Below, one piece after another: positions 9,590-19,937 of a stretch of 64,000 bases of DNA. Origin of the DNA: Limonium bicolor (lineage: Eukaryota; Streptophyta; Magnoliopsida; Caryophyllales; Plumbaginaceae); the NCBI GenBank assembly GCA_023374045.1, contig CM041777.1, forward strand, positions 108,341,588-108,405,587. The letters run 5' to 3'. Below the pieces are notes generated by a model. The model did no database searches, was not told the DNA's origin, and saw nothing but the letters and a program-made list of their open reading frames with translations. The first letter of the stretch is position 1. Every line of letters starts with the position of its first letter. A program made the translations under genes and the position numbers.

Positions 9590-11529
9590 CCTACTTTCGC
9601 CTTATGCTCCTCCTGTGGAGCCACTGGACAGGCCTACTCAGAGGCTCGTTCCTTCAGTAGAGAAGCCCCCTACTCTTGAACTCAAAACTCTCCCTTCAAA
9701 TCTTAAATATGCTTTCTTGGTAGAGGGTAGCGCCCTGCCTGTTATTATTTCTTCATCTTTGTCTGTTTCGCAGGAAATCAGACTTCTGGAAGTGTTAAGA
9801 AGGCACAAGGGAGCTTTAGGGTGGTCAGTGGCAGATATTAAAGGGATTAGTCCAGGGTTCTGCACTCATCGAATTTACATGGAAGATAGTATCAAGCCAG
9901 TGAGGCAACCCCAGAGGAGATTAAACCCAAACCTGAAGGAAGTGGTGAAAGCTGAGGTGTTGAAGCTCTTGGATGCAGGCATCATTTACCCCATCTCTGA
10001 TAGCCGCTGGGTTTCTCCTGTGCAAGTTGTTCCCAAAAAGGAGGAATAGTGGCGGTACCCAATGATAAAGGTGAATTGTGCCCCAAAGACAGACCACTGG
10101 CTGGAGGATGTGCATCGATTACCGGCGTTTGAACGAAGCCACAAGGAAGGACCACTTCCCGCTGCCGTTTATTGATCAAATGTTGGAGGGGCTAGTTGGG
10201 CAAGAGTTCTACTGCTTCCTTGATGGGTACAGCGGTTATTTTCAGATTCCCATTGCGCCAGAGGATCAGGAGAAGACCACCTTCACTTGCCCTTATGGTA
10301 CTTTTGCATATAGGAGGATGCCATTTGGTCTTTGCAACGCTCCAGCCACATTTCAGCGATGTATGATGGCGATTTTTAATGAGTTTATTGAGAAAAGCAT
10401 AGAAGTCTTCATGGACGACTTCTCTGTATATGGCCAGAGTTTTGATGTATGTCTTGATTAGCTGGATCAGATACTAGGCAGATACAAGGAGACCCACCTG
10501 GTTTTGAATTGGGAGAAGTGCCATTTCATGGTACATGAGGGTATAGTACTTGGGCACAGGGTCTCCAAAGATGGTATACAGGTGGACAAGGCGAAGGTGG
10601 AGGTCATTGAGGGGTTACCTCCTCCCACTTCAGTCAGGGGTGTTAGATCTTTTCTGGGTCACGCAGGGTTCTATCGAAGGTTCATCCAGGATTTTTCCGA
10701 AATTGCTAAGCCCTTGTCTGATCTTCTGCAGAAAGATGTAAAATTTCAGTTCTCAGAAGAGTCTTTGGAGGCCTTTCAAACTATCAAGAGTAAACTCATC
10801 TCGGCCCCTATTGTGGTTCCCCCTGACTGGTCTCTTCCTTTTGAGGTCATGACAGATGCTAGTGATTTTGCTGTTGGTGCTGCACTCTGTCAAAGGAAGG
10901 ATAAAATTTTGAGGGTTATCACTTATGCGAGTAAGACTCCGTCTGAGGCTCAAAAGAATTACACCACCACTGAAAAGGAGCTACTTGCTGTGGTGTTCGC
11001 TCTTGACAAGTTCAGGCCCTATTTGTTGGGAAGTAAGGTAATTGCTCACAGCGATCACTCTGCCTTGAAATACTTATTCCAAAAGAATGATTCTAAGCCC
11101 AGACTCCTAAGATGGATCTTGCTTCTCCAAGAGTTCGACTTGGAAGTTATTGATAAGCAAGGGAAGCAGAATGGGGTCGCAGATCATTTGTCTAGGCTTG
11201 AGACTCCAGATGACGGGGTCCCCATAAATGAATTCTTTCCTGACGAAACAGTCTTTATAATTGGGAAAGTTAAAGAGCCATGGTATGCTGACCTGGCTAA
11301 CTATCTTGCCTCTAGTTTGATTCCCCATGATCTAAGCTACAACCGGAGGAAGAAGTTCCTTTCTGAAGCCCGTCATTACGTTTGGGAGGACCCCTATCTC
11401 TTCAGAGTGTGTGCTGATGGTTTAATTAGAAGGTGTCTCCCCGATGAAGAGGTTAACAGTGTGATTATCTGCATTCTCGAGAGGCGGGTGGTCACCATGG
11501 TCCTACTAGGACAGCTGCTAAGGTGTTAG
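9590..11529 (+). pseudogene. pol: Athila reverse transcriptase-RNase H
   Basis: The polymerase is spread over three frames (9615-10049, 10078-10461, 10504-11529). The first holds the fingers region (GWSVADIKGISPGFCTHRI, KLLDAGIIYPISDS). The second has WRMCIDYRRLN, FCLDGYSGY-like sequence read as FLDGYSGYFQIP, FGLCNAPATFQRCM and the intact catalytic FMDDFSVYG. The third continues with NWEKCHFMV, GHRVSKDGI and FLGHAGFYRRFI. RNase H follows with TDASDFAVGAAL, TTTEKELLAVV and DHLSRLE. A TAG after PKKEE with a shifted frame near 10050, and a TAG at 10459-10461, break the frame. The active-site aspartates survive, so inactivation is by stops and frameshifts. Confidence 0.9.
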
Positions 11530-12705
11530 AGTGTGGTTTCTACTGGCCCACTCTACACAAGGATGTCCACCGCTTCTGCTCTCACTGTGATAACTGCCAG
11601 GATGGGGAACACTTCAAGAAGGCATGAGATGCCTCAGAAGGGAATCCTTGAAGTTGAACTGTTTGATATCTGGGGTATTGACTTTACTGGACCATTCCCT
11701 TCTTCTCACGGAAACCACTACATCCTCGTTGCTGTAGATTATGTTTCCAAATGGGTCGAAGCAATCCCCTGCTCTTCTGCTGATGCTAGAACTGTGGTGA
11801 AATTCTTGAAGAAGAACATCTTTACTAGATTTAGTGTGCCAAGAGCTATCATCAGTGACGGTGGTTCTCACTTTTGCAACAAGACCTTTGATTCCCTGAT
11901 GACTAAGTACGGGGTGACTCATAAGGTTGCTTTACCTTATCATCCCTAAACTAATGGGCAAGCAGAAGTGAGTAACCGAGAGCTAAAATGGATTCTTCAG
12001 AAGATAGTCAACTCCTCCAGGAAGGATTGGTCTCTCAAGCTTGACGATGCTCTGTGGGCTTATAGAACTGCATTCAAGACTCCCATTGGGATGTCTCCTT
12101 TTAAGCTGGTGTACGGGAAGGCTTGTCATCTCCCAATTGAGCTAGAGCACAGAGCTTATTGGGCTTTAAAAGCTCTCAACTTTGATTTACGTGATGCTGG
12201 AGAGAAGAGGCAATTTCAGCTTTCTGAGTTGGAAGAACTAAGAGAACAGGCGTACCACAACTCCAGGATTTATAAAGAGCACACAAAAAGGATCCACAAC
12301 CGGATGATTCAAAAGAGAGACTTCAAAGTGGGGGATCTGGTGTTGCTCTTTAACTCCAGGCTACATCTCTTTCCTGGGAAGCTAAAATCACACTGGACAG
12401 GCCCCTTCAGAGTAGTGGGAGTTACATCTTATGGATCATACGAGCTGGAGAACAAAGCTGGTGAAACCTTTAAGGTAAATGGTGCTCGTTTAAAAGGCTA
12501 TCTTGGTACTGATCATAAGCTTTTTCCTATGCAGGCAATATTCTTTGTTAAGAGTGAATCCAGTCCTACAGCAAAGATGATTTCTCAAGAGACGAGTTCG
12601 AATGTGAAGAAGAAATTCTCTTGGCGAATGCGGAAAGAATTGAGAAGGTTGAAGGAGTTTGCTGTAGGCTGTTGTAGAGCTGCCCACCACACTTCCTCTG
12701 ATTGA
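11472..12705 (+). pseudogene. int: Athila integrase
   Basis: The zinc-binding HHCC region (GGHHGP, then FCSHCDNCQ) lies at 11472-11610 in a frame different from the ORFs on each side, so at least two frameshifts bracket it. The catalytic core shows WGIDFTGPF (first Asp), ISDGGSHF (second Asp) and [10 protein letters not shown] (Glu). A TAA at 11947-11949 replaces the nearly invariant Gln of PYHPQTNGQ. The carboxy-terminal part contains [26 protein letters not shown], typical of gypsy integrases, and runs to TGA at 12703-12705. All three acidic residues of the D,D,E triad are present in the decayed copy. Confidence 0.9.
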
Positions 12706-12884
12706 TCAAGTAGGAATTGTCTAGCTAAAGACATTAAAGAAGAGCAGCTGACTGGGAGGCAACCCAGTGTTTTTCGTACTTTAATTCTGTGTTATTATGT
12801 TGTTTATAGTGTTGTTTTAGGATAATGCTTTTGTTTACAGTGGTTTGAGCTCAGAAAGAAACAATTTGGTGCATTTTGGGTGTT

Positions 12885-13122
12885 GTCCAAACTTCAGTCC
12901 GTACATCGAAGTTCAGACTCAGTTCGAGAGTTTGAAGTCTGTGCAAAACGATATGTCCGAACTTCTGTCTGGACATCGAAGTTCGGACCTGATTCGAGAG
13001 TTTGGCAAAAGGAAAACACGAGATGTCCGAACTTCGGTCTGAGCATCGAAGTTCGGACACGATGCGAAGCGCTGCCCAGGTATGTATGTCCGAACTTCTG
13101 TCCGAACTATGAAGTTCGGACA
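12885..13122 (+). repeat. Internal copy of the GTCCGAACTTC palindrome array
   Basis: Four units start at 12885, 12955, 13025 and 13088 with the same plan as in the LTR: GTCCGAACTTC, then an opposed GAAGTTCGGAC, then a TTCGAG tail. Spacing is 70, 70 and 63 bp. The array lies between integrase and the leader of the third ORF. Its units are closer to each other than to the LTR units by eye. This is the same kind of module found upstream of the LTR TATA box. Confidence 0.8.
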
Positions 13123-13139
13123 CCTCAAAAAATCTGAAA

Positions 13140-13917
13140 TTAAAGAGGTGCAGGCGACTAAAATCAAAATAGAACTCCCAAACCCTTCTCCCTCCTAGCG
13201 ACAAACAGCAGCGCCCCCACTTCTCCTTCTTCTTCAATCTCTCACAACTCCCTCATTTTCCACCAAATCTCACAATCTTGGTACCAATCTGCTCGTTTTT
13301 TTATTCTTCACCACTCTAGAACCCGAAATCAGTCAGAAAATCCCCACATAAGTCCGAATCTGAGCCTGTTCGAATTAGAACCCTAACTATCGAATTTGGG
13401 GGTTTTTGAGTTTGAATCTTGCAGATTACATTGTTCTTCTTGCTCCTCACCACTCATTCAACTAAAGCAAGGTATTTTCTCCACTTTTCTACCTCCGTTA
13501 TTATGTTTTTGCCAATTTCGAAAGTTGAGGTGAACCAAGTCGAATTTTTACTATGTATTGGTCAATTTGCTTAAACTCATTCGCATGTAAGGGGTTTCTG
13601 TTCTGCTATGTGTAAGTTATTGTGCTCACAATGTAGATTTATCCATTTGGGGTCTGATTTTGCATGGCTGAACTTGTCCCGTTAACTGAGACTAGGACTG
13701 GATATGTTTGAACTGCTGCGATTGTCTGTCAGCTAAGTCTCTACTGGTCATTGTTTGCTGAAGATTACCTTTGCGAATGAGAAATATGATTGCTTTGTGT
13801 TGTGGAGAATAATGAATTTTAAGGGGAGACTCTGTCGAATTTTGGATAACTATGTGCATACTTAGAACTATTTCCTTGCCTTCCTTTATTTGACATTGGC
13901 TACCCTTGCATGAGCAG
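13140..13917 (+). promoter_or_regulatory. Leader and possible intron before third ORF
   Basis: A CT-rich stretch (13185-13270) resembles a plant 5' untranslated region. AAG followed by GTATTTTC at 13472 looks like a splice donor. A pyrimidine-rich run leads to TGCATGAGCAG, ending at 13917 directly before ATG. A 446 bp intron 13472-13917 is therefore plausible. I see no strong TATA box between the palindrome array and the leader. Splicing to make the env-position message is known in principle for retroelements, but here it is inferred. Confidence 0.4.
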
Positions 13918-14496
13918 ATGTTGAGCAGATTTACAGGCCGTGCTAAGAGGGCTGGGAGAACCGGCGCAAGTTCAAGTCGTCGAGCTCAGCAGGATGAATT
14001 TAGAAACGACGTAGCCAGAGAGTGGTTTGCCAAGGATATGGATATTATTGTTGAACGGTGTGTGGTGCCGGAGCTGGAGCGCCAGCTGAGGCTGAGGGAA
14101 TTATTGGCCCCATTTGGTTGGGGCAAAATCCTAGATATGGGGGGCCTGTACTCTGAAAGAGTGGTGCGCATGTTCTATGCAAATGCTATCTACCAGGATG
14201 GGCAGATCAAATCTATTGTTGACGGTGATAGAGTGACAGTCTCCACGATGGAGATTGCTCGCTATTTGGACCTCCCTTATCCTGCCCCCGACCATCCTGA
14301 GCACCTTAACCCTCATGATTTCAAGGCAGCAGCCCTAAACCACTACACCCCACTCATGGTTCAAGGGCCACGGCGTCGCAGAGGAGATGACCCATCAAAG
14401 CAGGTCGTCCCTGCTGATCTGCTTCAGGACCCCCAAGAGAGAGTCCTCTTCGCACCGCTGGCTGCAATGTTGTCCCACGACAGAGCTCAGACCTAA
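13918..14496 (+). CDS. Third ORF, N-terminal part (plant transposon protein domain)
   Basis: About 190 codons from ATG 13918 (an upstream ATG at 13906 adds four residues but lies before the likely splice site). The basic start (RFTGRAKRAGR) is followed by LLAPFGWGKILDMGGLY, VVRMFYANAIY and VTVSTMEIARYLDLP. This is the pattern of the putative plant transposon protein domain often found in the env position of Athila/Tat elements. No signal peptide or membrane segment is visible, so it is not an envelope glycoprotein by appearance. The frame ends at a TAA just before a pyrimidine-rich TTTCCTTCTTCTCTAG, so the protein may continue into 14523-15071 by a short intron or was cut by a frameshift. Function unknown. 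Confidence 0.6.
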   Translation: MLSRFTGRAKRAGRTGASSSRRAQQDEFRNDVAREWFAKDMDIIVERCVVPELERQLRLRELLAPFGWGKILDMGGLYSERVVRMFYANAIYQDGQIKSIVDGDRVTVSTMEIARYLDLPYPAPDHPEHLNPHDFKAAALNHYTPLMVQGPRRRRGDDPSKQVVPADLLQDPQERVLFAPLAAMLSHDRAQT

Positions 14497-14522
14497 ACCA
14501 CACTGATTTCCTTCTTCTCTAG

Positions 14523-15071
14523 GCAGTGTTGAATCCGGTGTTTGCTGGGGCTGCTGAGGTTACTTACTTGTCGTGGGTGATCTTTTTGCATTTGCAGTAC
14601 ATTATGGAGCACAAGGACCGACACAAGCTAGGCTATCCGGTCATGATCTGCCACATACTCCGGAGGCAGATGGTCACCATCCCTTCTGCTGGGCTGCATG
14701 CTGCGCGGTCTCCTATTGATGTTGGCGCCCTGAAGAAGATGTGGTTCGAGTTTGACGGGAGGGAATGGAGGAAGAAGGCTGCCCCACAGCCACAGAAGCG
14801 CCAGCGAGATGCGGGTGAGGGTCCGTCAGAGCCCGCTCCTACTGCTGCAGCTGAAGAGGAAGAGGAATTTCCTGCACTGCCGGCCCCTGGGAGCGAGTAT
14901 GTCACTCGCTATGAGTTTGATCAGCTAGAGTCTCATTTCATGGAGATGGATCGTCGCTATCAGGCGGAGATCGAGACTCTTCAGCAGCAGGCGCGCCGCT
15001 CTCAGGACGACTATGAGGCTCTGCTCGCTCAGTTTCAGCAGTGGCAGGCGTACTACCCGCCCCCACAGTGA
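14523..15071 (+). CDS. Third ORF, C-terminal part with coiled coil
   Basis: Reading on from the TCTAG at 14522 gives about 180 residues. The first 60 contain YLSWVIFLHLQYIMEHKDRH and GYPVMICHILRRQMV, typical of the same domain family's second half. An acidic linker of Glu-Ala-Pro follows. The last 60 residues form an evident coiled coil (FDQLESHFMEMDRRYQAEIE, then LQQQARRSQDDYEALLAQF) ending in PPPQ and TGA. The domain order matches the preceding segment, so I treat both as one protein. The whole would be about 370-380 residues and may bind nucleic acid or form oligomers, which is a guess from composition only. Confidence 0.55.
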   Translation, partial: AVLNPVFAGAAEVTYLSWVIFLHLQYIMEHKDRHKLGYPVMICHILRRQMVTIPSAGLHAARSPIDVGALKKMWFEFDGREWRKKAAPQPQKRQRDAGEGPSEPAPTAAAEEEEEFPALPAPGSEYVTRYEFDQLESHFMEMDRRYQAEIETLQQQARRSQDDYEALLAQFQQWQAYYPPPQ

Positions 15072-16482
15072 TGTTGTTGTGGATTATGCTACTTTTGTTT
15101 GGAAGCCATTTCCGGACTTCTTTATGGTTTTATTTTCAGTTATTTTGGATTTAGTTCCTTTTAGTTTATTTGCGTTGTATTTTTCTTTATTTCATTTTTA
15201 GTTTGTTCTTCTCTTGAACTGCAAGAACTGGTTGTCACTAATGCGATGCTTTTAGCATACTTCTCTGTTTTGTTTGTTCAATTTGTGCAAGTATGCTTTC
15301 CCGTGATGATTCCATGCCGGACAGTTGCTTGGAAGCAAGTGTGAGGAAACATTCTCCCCTACCAGGACACTAAGTGTGAGGAAGAACCTCTTCCACAATC
15401 AATAACAAAAGAAATCAGGGAGTTTTCAGTTTCCTTTCTTTTTGGTTTATGTTCGGCCCGTGCTTTAACGTGTTATAACTCCATAATTATTCACTTCCAC
15501 CCTTATGAGTCTGACACATTTAGTACGATCTCTTTCTTGTGATAATTTTCTGAACAATGAGGACATTGCTCCTCATTAAGTGTGAGGAAGGGGGAGATCT
15601 TTCTGAATGTGTCATCCATTTATTTTGCATCTCGTACTAATTTTTGATTGGTCTTGGGCTATATAGGGGTAAGTTCCTTGGAGTGCTTCTAGTGTTGAAT
15701 ACTTGGGTGGATCTTTCGTTGTGGAGTCGAGTCCGGTGATGACTTTAAGGGTTGGTTTGCTCAAAGCTGTGTGTTTTTGTATTTTGGAAATGACTGAATT
15801 TTGTTAAATGTCTGTGGGCAAGTTAGTTGTGGAGTCAGAACTGGTTTAACCTGAAACCTTAGGAATAATGAGAATGTCTGGAATGAAGGATAAAGGCAAG
15901 GTACTCCTCTGATCTGAGTTATTTTCTGAACCAAAACAGGCCTCTTCCATCCGGTTATTAAGTCCTTGGGGTGCTTCATCACCCATTTACCTAAGATCGT
16001 CTGATCTGGGATAAAAGACCCAATACCGTTACAAGGATGGAGAGAAAAGTCTGGGGGATGAATTATTTGCGTGAAAAAATTAATATGTATGTAAAAGGAA
16101 AAAAAAGAGGAAGCTCTTTAAAGTCTTATGTTTATGGCAAATCCTTTAATTAGATCATGAGTATGTGGTGTTGAAAGGTTCTGTGGAATATGGCAGTACT
16201 TCACACCCCTGGTCATCCACAGTATGAGAAGAGAAAAGGTTGGAAGGTTCTGAGTTACTCTATGTTTTGACTTCGTGATCTGACTTCTTCTTAATCTTTT
16301 GTTTTAAAAGCGTGCTTCATTGTTTAAGAGACATGCAGTTAAGAGCAGATCGATTCTTGGGTGGTTATTGTGGCTTAACTCCTTCTTATTTTGTGCAATC
16401 CCAAGGTTTGGTCCTAAGGCATTCTGAGATATCTTACTCCTACTTTGCTTGAGGACAAGCAAAGGTTAAGTGTGAGGAGGTT
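15072..16482 (+). other. Athila 3' untranslated region and polypurine tract
   Basis: This is 1.4 kb without genes. The motif AAGTGTGAGGA occurs at about 15328, 15371, 15578 (AAGTGTGAGGAAGGGGGAG) and 16468, the last being the functional position next to the 3' LTR. Just before the last is the hairpin TTTGCTTGAGGACAAGCAAA (16445-16464), also found in the 983-4176 element. The ORF on the minus strand at 15761-15982 is not supported by any motif. Confidence 0.65.
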
Positions 16483-18089
16483 TGATGAGTGTGAAATATG
16501 AATGGTTTTAGTGGTCTTTAATGCTTAATTTTTATATGCGCATCGATAATATTCCACATTTATCTTAGGTTTTCCTTTGGTTTGTTGTTTGTTAAGGCTT
16601 GATACCTTTTTCTATGTTAAATGTAGAGAAAAGCCGAGGAAACGGTAGATTAACTCATGAGGGAGATGATGCAACAAACGGGGGTCGAATTGGAGTCAGA
16701 ATGATGAATTTAGAGGATTTTGAAGGTGTGTCCGAGCTTGAGTCCGAACATCCAAGTTCGGACGCAAGTCGAGAGTTCGAGTGCTGTGCCTGATGAAGTG
16801 TCCGAACTTCAGTCCTAACTTCGAAGTTCGGACATGGTTCAAGAATCACAATGGGGAAAAGTTGAAAGTCTGACCTACGCTGCATGTCCGAACTTGTGTC
16901 CGAACATCCAAGTTCGGACACAAGTCGAGACTTTTGGAACTGGAGCGCTCAAAACAATGTGTCCGAACATTGAAGGTCGGACCAATGTTCGGACGCGACT
17001 AAATTCTCAACAGAAGTTTGGCGTTTTGAAGGGAAAAGAGGAAGAAATTCTATTTAAGTGACCTAATCTGAGTAAAGGGGAGGACACTACCTATCATTAC
17101 ATCACGACACTCTCACGTTGGTAAACAACGCTCTGTCCACTCATCCACACCATCAGCATCAGCTTCACTTTCATCCACATTCACCAAGCGCATCATCGTC
17201 ATTGTGGAGGAGCATCGACAGAAGGGAGTCAGACCATCATCTTCAACCTTGCGCCGGTAGTCTCTGAGTCTGGATAATCATTCAATTTGAGGGTTTTTCT
17301 TCCCTTAGATGAATTCTCTTTTGATTGTATTTATTCGCTTCTTTGTAATGTCTGGCTAGTAGGGATTAACTCTGGGGTAGGGTTGTTCATGATGGATACA
17401 ATTTAGTTAGGAGTCTGCAATTTGATTATGGGATTGTAATGGATTGTTTCTAGGTTAATGCTAATCATTCATCTTCTCTATTAAATTTGCGCATTTATAG
17501 AGTCGTTTCACGAATCCTGTTAGGAACAGACAAGGTGACTAATAGGAAGTTCGAATTAACCTGGAGATTTGGGGAAAGATTAATCGGATAGATAAATTTT
17601 CCTACAAAAGCTAATAATTCTTCGCACGTATTCCCCCTATTTGTGTTTTGTCAGCTTCTAGATTAGAATGACATGTTCTGATAGGTGAGCTCTTCAATGA
17701 ACTAGGATTTAGCATTGAAGAGAGTAGAAAGAATTGGCCAATCTGAATCTCATAAGAAAATTGTAGAAATTGCTCACTGCATCCAGTAACGAACAACCCA
17801 AACCCGGAGTTCCATTCATTTTACCAACCTTAACATTTACTTTCCTTAATCGTTCATTTAGATTTAGATTTGCGTTTTTCTCAATTCAGTTACAAAAACA
17901 ATTCATAACCCCCTAATTTCCAGTTTTCTTAGGACTTAGGCTTATTTATTCAAGTCCCGTGGTTCGATACCTGGTTACTTAATTTCCTATACTATAGTGA
18001 CCGGGATTTTTGCAACCCGACAGGCTTTTCGTTTTATTAATTTTTAGGTTTTTCAATTTAGTTTTAGTAGAACATTTTACCTGTTTGCA
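16483..18089 (+). repeat. 3' LTR of Athila-type element
   Basis: The 1607 bp LTR is collinear with 5126-6733, carries the same array at about 16730-16997 and ends CTGTTTGCA before the target duplication. Differences from the 5' copy are mostly single substitutions. Confidence 0.92.
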
Positions 18090-18175
18090 ACCGCTGAAAA
18101 TTGTTGTTATTTTCGACGGTTATAAAACCGCCGAAAATATAGGAAGACCTTTTTCGGCGGTTTCATAACTTGTCT
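18090..18175 (+). repeat. CACTA-like subterminal inverted repeats (right half)
   Basis: Starting with the duplicated target ACCGC, the sequence resumes TGAAAATTG, TTTTCGACGG, AACCGCCGAAAAT and TTTTCGGCGG. It continues the hairpin repeats interrupted at 5125. It gives way to LTR-like sequence near 18176 without reaching a recognisable transposon end. Confidence 0.5.
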
Positions 18176-19937
18176 CCAATAGAAATTGCGGCGCTGAGAT
18201 TAGTAAACAAGACATAGGAAGTTGAATCGGATTAACGACTAGAAGCATGATTTGCCTATAGGTTAATCTGTCTCCAATAGAAATTGGTTATAAAACGATT
18301 GGTTAGAATTGACTTGGGCATGGTTTGTGGCTTGTTATTTCTACCAGTTAGGATTCGTTGTACAGGGACCGGTCCACGGATTAATTAAGATTCCTGAGTT
18401 TATTGCAGAATTAGGGAAGAGTTTATTAATAGATTAATAAAGTGAAGGTTTGCAGGACAATCCGGGGTGCTTCTTTAGATTTAAAAGTTTCAATCTTTAT
18501 TTCTTTATTTAGATTATTTTTACTATTTTATTGTTTTATGTTAGTTTGTTGAGTCATTCTTTTTATTAAATTGAGAAAATCCTAAAAAATGACGTTTCAT
18601 GTTTTCTTAGTTTAGTTTAGTTTCTCAGTTAGTTAATAAATTGTCAATTAATTGAACGAGGTCCCTGAGATCGACCACCCCCACTTATTTCACTATTCCG
18701 TAAAACGATAGGTACACTGCATAGGTAGAGATAGTCACATATTTCTGCTACACCCAACTCTCAGACAACGACACTACAAGTCTAGATGAAGAAGTGACAC
18801 TACAACAAGAATGATGAAAAATTCGCAAACGGTCCCAAGGTGACCCAGGATTAATGAGCTCACATTAAAGCAACATATAAACGCCGAAGATGAGTTAAAG
18901 CAGCTTCAAAATCTCAAAGTCGAGAGACACAAGAAACCCAAAGATGAATGAAAAGGCATATTCGAAAGGAAGGATGACATCAAAGTTCAAATCCCAGAGG
19001 CAAATGCAAGCACAGTAGCAAGATAGCTTCACACGAAAGGACGAGAAGGCAAATCCGAAAGAAGAAGCAAGTTGCATCTTTGGTCACCCTTAAGCTCTAC
19101 AAAACCGAAATACCCTTCTATGGTCCCTTTGACTTTCATTATACCCCATGGCCCCGTTATAAGCTCTAAAGACTTCCGACTTGGTAGTTGTGCATCTAAT
19201 TGAGTGAAAGTAACAGATCACGGCGTAAATTCATCAAATATCGAATTCAATAGTCAAAAAGTTATGACTGTAAGTGAGAACAAGTGCAAACACCAAACAC
19301 ACATCGAGTGTAGGTAGGAAAGCACCATATAAAAAAACCAGCCTTAACCCTATGAAGATGAGATTATTCACATGTTTAACAGAAAAGTCCTAGGGGTGCA
19401 TGAACTTCTTAGCTCAGATTTGCTTAGATTCCAACAATTACCGCAAGCACAATGATTTGTAGATAGGCAAAGGTCTTAAGCATCTTGCAAGACTTAAAGC
19501 ACCACATGTTCGGGTGATAATTGGGTGATAATTTTTTCTATATCAAAAACAATAATTTTTTTAGTATAGTAATGAATATAAATTTTTTTGTATTGTTAAA
19601 GGTAAAATTTCTTTGTATTTTAAGAAACTTTACTCCAACATAATCAAATATTCCACCAATATCAATAAGAAAATAAACATAATTTTACGTTGTATGAGAG
19701 GGACAACAAAAATGAAACATAAATGATAAGGTTACAACAATTTTTTTAGTTTTATTAAAAGAATTCTATAAGTCTGTTTGGTTACTTGAGATAAAACAAG
19801 ACGTAACTTTAAACGGATGACGGATTGGGTGACGGATGAAAAAATTCATTCATCACTCGATCCGATCCGTCACTCGATCATTCGTCACTCGATTATTTCG
19901 AATTTCATCCGTTTAATCAAATCGGGTGGATCGGGTT
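18176..19937. other. Decayed repeat DNA with a gypsy LTR remnant
   Basis: 18176-18790 looks like an old Athila/Tat LTR end: it has GACCGGTCCACGGATTAATT, then GAGGTCCCTGAGATCGACC near 18658, then a GTAAAACGATAGGTACACTG tail, wording common in such LTRs. TGTCTCCAATAGAAATTG occurs twice (18173 and 18269). From 18791 to 19500 I recognise nothing. 19500-19937 holds direct repeats of GATAATTGGGTGATAAT and opposed GATGACGGAT/ATCCGTCACTC motifs, into which the next element inserted at GGGTT. The minus-strand ORF at 18895-19077 has no support. Confidence 0.35.

Larger units (their letters stand above)
5126..18089 (+). mobile_element. Athila-type Ty3-gypsy retrotransposon
   Basis: This full-length element is 12.96 kb, with 1608 and 1607 bp LTRs starting TGATGAGTGTG and ending TTTGCA, and target duplication ACCGC on both sides (5121-5125 and 18090-18094). 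The order is LTR, primer site, gag-protease, RT-RNase H, integrase, third ORF, polypurine tract, LTR. Gag and integrase resemble Athila proteins. The third ORF in the env-like position also fits that lineage. The LTRs differ by scattered substitutions and small indels, so the insertion is not recent, and every coding part is interrupted. Confidence 0.92.

Noticed and set aside
18768..18815. CACTACAA sequences as a CACTA terminal repeat
   Set aside because: Two CACTACAA words occur close together, but no matching inverted end or 3 bp target duplication was found.
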